From the NCBI GenBank assembly GCA_020002185.1, contig JAHLWY010000277.1, positions 86,974 to 150,973 on the forward strand: DNA of 64,000 nt. The letters run 5' to 3'. The stretch is from Paraescarpia echinospica. Lineage: Eukaryota > Annelida > Polychaeta > Sabellida > Siboglinidae. Positions 28,101-40,100 of this stretch are shown piece after piece. The notes under the pieces were generated by a model. It ran no database searches. It was not told the origin of the DNA and saw only the letters and a list, made by a program, of their open reading frames with translations. Each line of letters begins with the position of its first letter. Within the stretch, counting starts at the first letter, position 1. Position numbers and translations under genes: made by a program.

Positions 28101-31100
28101 TTAAGCACCATGTAGTCGACTACCACCCCTGGATAGCATGGTTAAAACACCATGTAGTCAACTACCAATGTTTTTTTCTATTACAAATATATCTCAGTTA
28201 TCCATTGAGGTATATGTGAACATCTGCATCTGAGTTGTGTTAAACATTTTCGTCTCTCAAAGTGTATTATTTTTCTGTTCAATTATAAGATCCAGGCCTT
28301 GACATTAAGATTTTGTATCCACTGGCCCAGTAGGCCAGTAGATTTTAAAGGTTACTGGCCTGCCCAAAAACGTTACTGGCCCGGATTGGATTAAAAAATA
28401 TGTTGATATCGAGGTGCCTGTTGGTTGCTTCACAAAAAGTCCACAATGCAAAGTTAAATGAAGATTTTTAATTGTTGTATCACTGCAGTCTGCTATTAAT
28501 GCAAAATCTGAGACATCACCGACCTATTTTCAGCTCAGTGCTTGATACTTTAGCTGGCTGTCCTCAGCACATCAAAAGCATTTCTTGGTTTTGGCTGTGT
28601 CCGAGGCTCAATGCGAAGGCCGGTATTGCCAGTATCAGGCACATTATGTCATCATAAATGTGCATCTGAATGCCGATACCTTGTGTAACACGTTATCATT
28701 ATGACTGGCAATGACCCATGCTGATCTAAACAACGCGTTGGTGTGTGACAATATGAACGCTGTCCAGAGTTCTGTCCTCTCTGTCTTTCCGCCTAGGGCA
28801 CAGCTGTATTACACGATCCACCGGTGCAGCCATGGTCTTTAACAATTCTATAAAATGTTTGACAGTACAAAAAATGCTGAAAAATTAATATTATATGCAC
28901 TTCCATTTTATCATGCAGACTACAGTTGAGATTGTCTGCCATCCGTAGCCAATGTGTAACAAGACTGCTTGATTAATAACCCCAGCCAATTGCCAATCAC
29001 GAGGGCGGATACAAATGAGTTTGGCAATGCATATATGTCATCGTATGTATGCATGGCTGAGTTTTAGTTGCTGTTATTTAATTAGTTATAAAAAAAATGT
29101 AACAAAACAAACATTAATTTAAATATCAAATAAAAAGATTAGGCTTTAGGTTTGTCCTATTTTTCTAGGTAGGGTCTGGATACCGGAAACACGATGGTGA
29201 TTAATCGGATTGAAACCAGTGGCCCAGTGGGCCAGTAAACTATGAAAACTGGTGGCCCGAACTGGCCCGACAGCCTCAAAAAGGTGCCGGGCCAGCAGGC
29301 CAGTGTTAATGTCGATGCCTGAGATCTTAATAGCTTATTTCTTAATCTTATATTCCATAAAATCTAGATGTGCTGAGCAGCCGGCAAACATGAGCTATCT
29401 AATTTTACTAAACTGCACAAATAACTTGTATGATGTAGGGGCCTAGCAACAATTAAACTGCACATTTGGAATGAAAATAAATAACTTGTGTGGATGTAGG
29501 GGCCTAGCAACAACTAAACTGCACATTTATAATGAAAAATAATAAGTTGTTCTTAGATGTATCCATTCTGTTTAGACTAGCACTGTTTTAAGGGAGGCAG
29601 TTGCACTAGGGAAAAATAATAATGTCAGTGGTAATTATCCTTTATGACCAGAAATGTGCATAATGATGGTGAGAATATGTAAACAATAAACAGCAGATCG
29701 TGGACATGTCTATGGCATTGATATGTTTTATGACATTGTATATTTATGTTTCATAGACAAGCCCACTACTCAAGTGGCACAGAAAAATTCAGGGAAACCC
29801 ACTGAAGGAGAAGGACACTCTGTGACATTGACCTGTGTCATCAAAGATGGCCGACCTAAGGATGTCATCAAGAAGGTGATGTGGAAGAAAGAAGGACAAG
29901 AAGTGACATCTTCTGGTCGAATCAACCTCAGTGGCCGAGACATGACCATTAGTTCACTTGACCATTCTAAGGACGATGGAAGCTACACTTGTGCTGCAGA
30001 GAATGCTGCTGGAATGGGGCGATTTGGCGACTTATTTCAGCTTCGGGTTTTCTGTGAGTACAATTTGAATCTGGACAGATTTTATTTTGTTTAGATCTTA
30101 TTGTGACAATTCACTAAAAATCGGGAGCAGTGATTGTGCTGTAGAGTGCCGGATCAAGGGGACAGTGGTTTGATTCCACCATGTTGCCTGTGCCTTTTGG
30201 ATGACACTAAAAGGTGTAGGTCCCTTCTATCTCGTATCTATGGACGTTAAAAGATCTCACACAGGGGGTAAATGTGCGACCTGTCATGGAGTCACAGAGC
30301 GGTGGTCCCTACCTCTACCCCAATAGATCTTGCTTCCAGTGACAGTGTGGACACTTATATGAATGTACGTACCTACTAAAAATAACCCCAAAATGAAACA
30401 CAGTCGGCCAGTCAGACTTCATATTTAAATGACCCAAGACTGCAGTAGCTCCTCACTGAAATAACTCGAAGCTAAAATGTTCCACACTTGAAACTACTTC
30501 ATATTGGGCTGAAATACCATGTACATACTGATGTCAGATCATTCTGGAGTCAATAATGTTGAAACAACAGATTGACATATGTTAAATATTCTGTATGTTA
30601 CAGATCCAGAACAGCATGGTTATATTATCACCAATATACAGCATGTAGACGATCTAATTCTGTAGTAACAGGTTTTTGTGAGTATTAATATAATTAATTA
30701 TTCTCAGTGTATATATTAATTTAGCTACAAACATGCACATTATAATCTTGATGATGAGCACACTAATTTTTTTGTCGATGCTGAAGTAAAACTGTTTTTA
30801 TATATGCTACAGTGTGTTGTAATGGTCCGTTTCAGACAGACCACTGGGTCAAGCAAGAACAGACCGAACTAGTGTGACAGTGGCCGTAGGAGTCCAGATG
30901 TCACTGACCTGCCTTGCCCCAGCACAGCCTGGCCACCCAGAGGCTTCTTGGTTCTATTGGCAAAGACAGAACAGTACATTCACCAGCAACACAACTGTAC
31001 TGTCTCTGACACCTTCACGAGTGGACGAATCTGGTAGATACAGCTGTGTGGCCGGCAGCTGGCTGGGACAGAGTGACTACTCAGACTGGACCACTGTGAC

Positions 31101-34100
31101 AGTGCAAGGTGAGTGACGGTAACAATGCAAGGTGAACGACCGTCTGATAGTTACAGGTGGGAGACTGTGACAGTGCCAGGTGAGTGACTGTGACAGTGCA
31201 AGGTGAGTGACTGTGACAATGCAAGGTGAGTTACTGTGACAGTGCAAGGTGAGTGACTGTGACAATGCAAGGTGCAGACCTGCCTACCATTCCGGATTGT
31301 CTGGAATCATTCCGGCAATACACCTAAAATTACGGTATTATGGCGAGGGATGAAAATATTACGGATTCTTTCGTTGTCACAATGAGCGTCAATCAATTCC
31401 GTACTCCTCAAATTTAGCTTCACTTTAATCAACAGGTGGCAGCATATATTCGCTGCTTGTGATATGGTGAAATGATGCCAGGGATTGAAACGGCACCACT
31501 ACCAGCCAAGAAGAAACGTGTACTGCAAACGTTTATAACAGCATGCACAGAGACATAGCCCGTATTGTCAAGTTTAAAGAAGCGTGTCGGCTTTACATAT
31601 TGCCCTATACGCAAAATTTATTTTCCTATTTTACATGCCATGGTCACTGGTGACCGGGATAATTGCAGGTACTGACTACGTCGTTAGACTAGTACTAATG
31701 ACAGAGTAGTGAGTGTTGTACTTGTAGTGTTAGGCCAACTGACTGTACTAAGACTAAGTTAGTGTATTTATTGAGTTTAGTCTATCATTTACAGCCTATA
31801 ATACAGGGATAGGCTTATATACTAGAGTTGAGTAGACTAGAGTCTAGACGATGTCGATGACTAGCGTAACGTAATGCCTAATGGTTTTGCTGTCCCTCGG
31901 CATGACTTTGTGTTTGTCTTTGATCTAGTCAAGCTACTATACTGTGTAGTCTATAGCCTGGCCCTAGGTATACCGGCTACTAATATTAATCCTAATGACA
32001 CCACAAATAGACAATGACGTGACGCATTGTTATAATTTGTCAAGTTTTTGTAGTCAACATGCTGTTTTTGAAATTTACATAAAATCAGAATTACAATGTG
32101 GATACATTACAGTTACGCTTCTTCACTTTGATTTCCATCAATGCTGGTTATGAACATCTACCTTACCTTGTTAACTGAACACTTCAGAACACCATAGTTT
32201 ATTTGAGACAATAATGTTTTGGATGCAACTATCGTCATAGTTACAGTATCAAAGTATTACTGACAGTGTCATTGGTGTTCTTTTTGTAACAATATCTGAC
32301 ACGGTTCTGAACTATTACTGACAGCAAGCCTATATTCCTGAAAATCAGTGTAAATGGGAAGATGGAATACTGACAGGAAGTTTTTGGGGTAGGTAGGTCT
32401 GAAGGTGAGTGACTGTGTTGCAGTGTAAGGTGAGTGACTGTGTGACAGTGCAAGGTTTGTGACTGTGTGACAGTGCAAGGTGAGTGACTGTGTGACAGTG
32501 CAAGGTGAGTGACTGTGTGGCAGTGCAAGGTGAGTGACTGTGTGACAGTGCAAGGTGAGTGACTGTGTGGCAGTGCAAGGTGAGTGATTGTGTGACAGTG
32601 TAAGGTGAGTGACTGTGTGACAGTGTAAGGTGAGTGACTGTGTGGCACTGCAAGGTGAGTGACTGTGTGACAATGCAGGGTGAGTGACTGGACTGTGACA
32701 ATGCAAGGTGAGTGTCTTTGTGACAATGTCAGATAAGTGACTGTGACAGTGCAAGGTGAGTGACATACAAATGAATTTATTGTATAAATCACCATAAAAT
32801 GTGTTCTTCATTTAAATATAAAAGTCCCTCTTCATTTCATTTTAAACAAAGAACTGAATTGGTTGAAAACGTAGTCCATTGTTAATCAGGTGTGTTGACG
32901 TTGAAGTGTGTTGTGTGTGGAAAATGTAAGTAACAAGTGCAGTCAGTGTAATAGAATGTGTGTACTTTTGTTAGAATCATTGAAATACATGAGGTTCAAT
33001 GTAGATCCGGATTAATTGCAAATGGTGTGAATAACCTTATTTCATGATACGTTTTGTCCAGCCATGCTTACTCTGGTTTTGCGAAATTTCTATCAACCCA
33101 GTCAAGAATTATTTAATATTTTATTGAATGATTTCATCAAAACATAACAACAGACACCTAGAATGTTGTATCAATATAATTATTAATGCGCAAATGTTGG
33201 AGCATTGTAAGTGTATATATTCCTGGTGTGAAACCGTTCTAAAACAGGATATATGAAAATTTGAATTGAGAAAGTTTCTTTATTTAAATATATTTATTTA
33301 AAACTGGTGGTGTTTGAAAAATTTAAGTAACAAACGTAGTCAATGAAATAGAATTTGTGTACTTTTGATAGAACCATCAAAAAACATGATATTCATTGTA
33401 GATCTGGATAAATTGCAAAAAGTGGGAATAACCTTACTTGATATGTTTAGCCCAGCCATGCTTACTCTGTTTTTGCGAAATTTTGATCAACCCAGTCAGG
33501 AATAATGTATTATTTTATTCATTGATTTCATCAAAACATAATAACAGACAACTGTATCAATATATTAATACGCTAACTTTGGTCCATTGTAAGCCTATCT
33601 ACTCCCATTCATTCTAAAACAGGATATATGAAAATTTGAATTGAGAAAGGACCTTTAATTATCCGGTATTTTATGTAGAATAGACTATAGTTTTTCAGAG
33701 GGTATGTGACTTGCTACATAAAACATTTTTATCATACAGCTCCTGCCAAGGTTGAAAATCCACGCATGAACAACATTCGACAGTCTCCAGCGTTTGATGA
33801 CCAAGACTTCAAGATGACATGCACGGTGTCAGGCAGCGGTGACCTGAAGGTTCAGTGGCACAAAGATGGAAAGTCCATTGTTACAAGTGACTTTGTTGTC
33901 ACCAGTGGCTCGGTGACTGGTGGACAGTACATGTATGGACAGACTGAAGCCAAGGACAGCACACTGATGTGGCAGGTAACAAAGAGAGCAAGGTATTTCA
34001 CCTGTAACAACATCACCTACTTTGATGGCCACTACACCTGTGCTGTGTCTACACAGACGGCTGGTGCAACAACTCGTGATGAGTCCAAGGCCTTCGTTGT

Positions 34101-37100
34101 TAATGTCCAGTGTAAGTTTCTTATGAACTGTTGATTTACCTTTAATATGTGAATGTTTAATATTAGCATTTTTGTTATGTATAATAAAGTCTCATGTAAG
34201 CCCCAAATCAAAAGCGTATACATTGAACTTGTCTACAATTTAAAACATTTTCATGACAACTTTCTGAAACCAAATAGGTGTATTGATATTGAGCATTATT
34301 CTTTGACACATATACCTTTTATTGAATACACAAAAGGTCATTTTAAATGTACCTGCTGTTTAAAATTACATATTTTTAGTTGAATCAAGAAATAAAAACC
34401 CTTGAAAATTTATCCAGTGTCTGTTTAATATTTAATTAAACATTTTAAATTCAAGTTCATGAATCAGATTGTTTTGGTGTCAGACAAGGGAGTAAATATG
34501 GCAGTGATATTGTAATTAGATTCAGGTGAAAGTTGTGAACATTCTCTGGATAATGTTGACATGTATTTGTTTCGTATCCTCTTACTTAATCCACAGTCAA
34601 CTTACATTTTTTCCTGTAACATTTCGATCATTATCAGTGAACTTCTTCAGACAACTACTGCTAGATGGCTACCTTGTCGCCATCTAGCATGCATTTGTGT
34701 TAAACATACCTGTATTATACAGATTATTAGGCGTCAACCAGACACTGCATTAAAATGCAGCTATGAATTATGCAATTCGTGTAATGAATAATAAAAATAT
34801 ACACATTCAAATGATAGACGCAGAAAGGTTGAAATTGATGTACTATAAATTAATTGTATGTAAATGTATAGACAATAGCTTTACATCCCATTTTCCAGAA
34901 CTTGCTTCCAATGTCAACTTAGGCTTTTATTTGGACAGGCACTGAGGATTTTTGTGCTATAGAAATGTTAGTATAACTTGTACTAGTGGGACTATATTTG
35001 TGTTGTGACATTTTGTTTTTTTCAACTATTTGTTCACAGATGAGGGACACTGGGCTAGTGGTCCTGCTGTTGTCGCTGCAGCTGTTGATGACATGGCCGT
35101 GGACATTGTATGTTCTGTGTGTGCCAATCCACCAGCACAACTTACATGGATATTCAACAATGAGTCTCTGCGGGAAGGAATCAATGTGACCAATGACAGA
35201 ATCACCCTGGATGTTGTAAAAATAGATGACTTTGGTTCCTACGAGTGCACTGTCAGCAACATCGTGAATGGGGAACACAGAAATGTGACATTTCCCATTG
35301 AACTAGTGGCAAGTGGTAAGAAGCAACACAAAGTTAGATCCTCTGAGTACCTAATAGGCAAAACTAATGTATTACATGTTATTGCAAGTAGATGGGGCAT
35401 GCTACCAATATCTTAGGCTAAGAATCATTTTTAATATGAAGCTTTTTCATTGTACTTTTTCATAATATGCATGATATTATCAAGTTAGTGTAAAAAATTT
35501 TAAGAATGTTTGTCTACAGTTAGTTGTTGTATGCCTTCTAGGAAGGTTGTTATTTGTTATGTCAGACAGTCTGTATAATAGCAGTGTTTATTAATTGTTT
35601 TAGGTCCACCAAGAAAGCCAGTTGATTTTGCTGTCCTGGATAACCGTACATCAGTCGCACTCACACTGCGATGGCGCCCAGGGTTCGATGGTGGTTATCC
35701 TCCACAAGTGTTTATCCTGCAGTATGGGACATCAGACAAGTCTCTGACAACAATGGATGGAATATCCACAGAAAATGACGTGAACTGGTATCAGGTGACT
35801 GTGATAGGTCTACAGCCTGAAACAGAGTACGTCTTCGTTCTCCATGCTGAAAACAAACAACCACGAGACAAAGGACCAAACAAAAGTCGCACTGTCAGAC
35901 AGACTGGAAGCACCACAGGTAAAACTACTTCTAGTTTCACCTGTTCTTGATGTCTCTATGTCGCTTGCCCTACTGCACAACGTTTGAAAGTTTTTAACTT
36001 GCGAGACTATGTGCAACATACTCTAGAATCGTGATGAAAGAGATTTTCTCTTTATTCTGTCTTTGCAATATGAAATATTAAAAACTGTACAAAGAAAAAG
36101 TAATTGGTTCTTGTTACTGAAGGATTTAGTAGTGCTGTGAAATAATGTGTTTTTGGGAGATTTGGTAAAAAAACTTCTCATGAACATGCTGTGTAACAAA
36201 TACTAACAATGTACACAGGCATTTTGTCCCACTTTGCCAGTAAGTCATTTTAAACAAAATATAATTTTCAGAATATTTATATGAATTGTCAATGATTACT
36301 TTGAACTGTGTTGTTGCATAAACTGACATATTTAAAATGTATAATGCAATTTTCTTTGCAATTTGCATCCAGTGTGGACTTTACTTGGATGGTACGTATC
36401 TATCGATAATCACATGTGATACTGGGCATGTTATGTTTCATGTTTTTTTCTGTTTGGCCAAAGTGTTTGGTTGCATGTTGTTCATGTTGTTATATTCTGT
36501 AGTATTATGTTTGCATGAATTTTGCACGTTTGATGTGCATTCTCTTCATCAATTTCTGAACTCATTTAATAGGATGTTTTACATTTGGAAGTGAAATAAA
36601 AATTATTTGTCTAATTGTGCTAGAGGAGTTGAATGTTAAAGTAGCAGTTGTCTGATATGAACATAGTTTATGTGTGTTGTTTATGGTTGGATATGTTTCT
36701 TGATTAGATTCAAACATGTTTTTTATGTATCACTAATACATCTATAACAATACACATGCTAAATGAAATGTTTGAGATATGTAAGTATAATCATTTGTAT
36801 ATAAATACGCTAACTGTGGATCATTGTATGTGCATCTCCTCCCAGATACCAGGGTCCACTCGCCTCTTTTATGTTCATTTGCTTCCTTCGACCATTGCCC
36901 TCTCATCTACCAATTGCAATGTATCTCAAAAACACAACACTAATTATTCAGAGTGATATACTTACCATATTGTTCCCAGTAAATGCGCAGTGCATGAGTG
37001 CAAGGTCTTGGATGCGCAACTATTAATGTCCAATAAGACTGATGTAGTACAAGCTGTCAGTGGTTGGCAAATGCACAAATTGCTTTATATACGTTATGCA

Positions 37101-40100
37101 ATTGCAACATTTAGACCGGCAACGTGTGGCGAATACATATTCAGCTCATCAGCCACAATGTCTGGTGCTTGATCAACAGAAGATGGTACACTACAGGAAG
37201 GCATGACTTGAGATAGACAGTATCGTTCGCATTTTTATAACTCTAAACAAATGCCAGATCGGTTATTTGTGCGGTGCTCAACAGACAATAATCACGTTTC
37301 CCAAAAGACATCATTGGATTTTGTAGAGTATCCACCATATCTGCCCTGAATGGGATGCTTGAATAAGTTAAACCCGTGTGCTTTGCAATGATGGGATGAG
37401 ACAACGCCAACTGTGTAAGCAGAGGGAGTGATTTTCAAAACTATCAAGTTGGACTTCCAGGCGTTCTTCATTGTCTTAACCCTTCGATGTGGCTACAGAC
37501 AATTATGGATTGTGAAAATGACATTATGTTGACCCTTCGCCTGCATTGTTTGGAAGGATTGCATGATTATGACACCATGCCCACCTTCGAGAATGAAATA
37601 ATAGCCACTCAAATAAGAAACATAGTGCTATCTTATGGTTAAATGAACAATGAACTGTTATCTAGAAAGTATCTGCAAGGTGGCACCAGGAGTATCAGGC
37701 GTACATGTGTTAAGCAGCAATGTGCATCTGTTAGGAAGTGCACGTCTATTCGGGACAACAGGCTTTGTATTTTTTATTTGCAATGCTTTTCCAAAAGGTC
37801 TTTCTCCTACCTGAGAGTAATCATTGCTAAACCATTCTCCTTGGGACCAAGTTTAAACAAATATAAATACTGTTGTTGACACCGTTAACAGTTGCACTTG
37901 GTTTTTTACTCCATGGGTGGGTGTAAGCCAGTCTATTGTAAGTGGATCTCCTCCCAGGCCTCCAGGTCCACTCATCTATTTCTGCTTTCATTCATTTGCA
38001 TCCATGAACCAATGCCTTCTGATCTAATAAATGGTGATGTTTTTGAGAAACACAAAGTTAATTTATTTAGATTTATTTACTTTTTTTCAGTGAAAGAATT
38101 GAATTGTCAGTTATTCCCTAGGTGACATTGCTGTAGGATTATGTTAAAATGGTTGTCTGCAGCAAGGAATTCCATGACTGGTGTTAGCAGAAGTAAATGA
38201 TCTTAGGAATGAGTTTAACTTCAAAGATACTGTAATGGTGACAATAGCTGCCCTTGGTGTGTTGCTCCATGGGAAGCTGTGTGCCAGTAATAAGTAATTT
38301 ATCACAAAACATAATTTATATTTTGTATGATGTGTGTTGTGAACACCAAATTAAAATGTAACATTTTGAATTTTGCGTAGCTTATTTAATGCAGTAGCAA
38401 AATAACATCAAGATTTAATTAAAAACGTGTGGGTACTTTTCATGCTCACAACATGTAGTAAATAAAACAATGGTTTCCCAATTCTATTATAAGTATAATG
38501 CTTCTTCAACCTGATGGGATTGAGTCTATATTGTATGGTTTGTTCAGCCCTCTTGATGATCCGTCTCCATCTTTTGCAATTTTCTGCCCATGTCTCACAC
38601 TCTCAGCTGTTCACCTGAGACATCTGACATGATCTCTCCATCTCAATTTAAGTCATTTAATAATAATACAGTATTGTGTATGCAAATGTTGGGTAGACGT
38701 TTTTTTAGATGTTTTTGCTCCTACACAGCCCTCATTTCCTGATCTTTAGCTCTTGGCAATAATACCCCGAGTGTAATCGGTATTCTTCTGATCTGTCTTT
38801 ACAATAATACACTTCAGATTGTGTACTAATTATATTGTTTATTGATGCTCTGTTGAACAGCTGCACCACAAGTCAACATAGTAAGTGTCACAGTGAAGGA
38901 GGATCACATGACTGTCACATGGACGCACAAAGGGAATAGTTTGCGGCGGCGCCGACGATCCACATCCAGAAATGTGTCAGTTGTGATTCACTATGAGAAG
39001 GACGGAGGAGATGAGAAACGTTATCCACCAGAGGGCACTGTAGTCGCAGAAACAAAGGAAGTGACAATTCATGAAAGTTTTGATACTGAGGCGAAGTACA
39101 ACGTTTGGCTGACTGTTTATGAAGGACAGTTCACTGTTTCATCTCAAAGGAATCAACCATTTGAAGCAAGACCAAAAGGTGCTGTGTTCATGTACTCATA
39201 CTTTTGTTTACTTAATAAACTCATATATGGTTACATGCACGCAGGTAGTGTCATACCATTCTTTGGGGTGTAACAATACATTAAACAAACATGACAGTTA
39301 ACGTGATGATGCAATATTATCGACACTAAATTCAACTATGGATACTTGTCACACTCAACTGTCAATAGTAATGATAGTAATTTGGCAAAACAAATCAGCA
39401 GGGTGGCTCTGACACTTAACTTAAATACAAAAATTGTCGGCCATGCCACCTTCATTCCCGGCTTCACCATTTTGAATCAGTCGTCTCCATACAGACCTGT
39501 TGTTGCTCCCTACATAGAACGGTTTTGAACTACTTTCCAAGCTATTCACTAAATCTCCTATACTATCTTCACTATGGAATTGCAGTAGTAATACAGTTTG
39601 ATACTGTCACAGTAGTAAGAACATTTCCAGTAGTCATCCCACTAGCTATGTTTGCCTGGTGTAACTGCAATTGGAATTAACAGTCATGCGATTATTGTTT
39701 CTAAAGACTAAGCGATATGAACTTTTTATTCCCAATTTGATTGAAGTATACTCTAAAAATAGTGTTCTGATATTCAACACATTTGTTAACCCCCTCCGTC
39801 ACCTTTTTCAAGACCCCTTTTGGTGGCACTTTTCTGTACATTTTCTGCCCAGTTTGCTGCGACACCTGGCGGTCATTGTGACATCACAGCAAGTAGCACA
39901 GCCAGGATTTAGCATATGACACGCATCTATGCGGGTTGGTGTTTCAGGCCATACCTGAAATTGCAATCGCAGAATTTTTATATGACCGTAAAATATTCTT
40001 ACCTACAAACGTGTTGCTGGATGCACATAGGAATTTTGTTTATTTTTTGAGTTATTGCCATTTGAAAATTGCGAATGCTGAAACGTACAATCGGATTCTA

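Noticed and set aside
32241..32811. Three long minus-strand frames rich in Ser-Leu-Thr-Leu-His
   Set aside because: All three frames are open because of the tandem repeat; no non-repeat coding signal.
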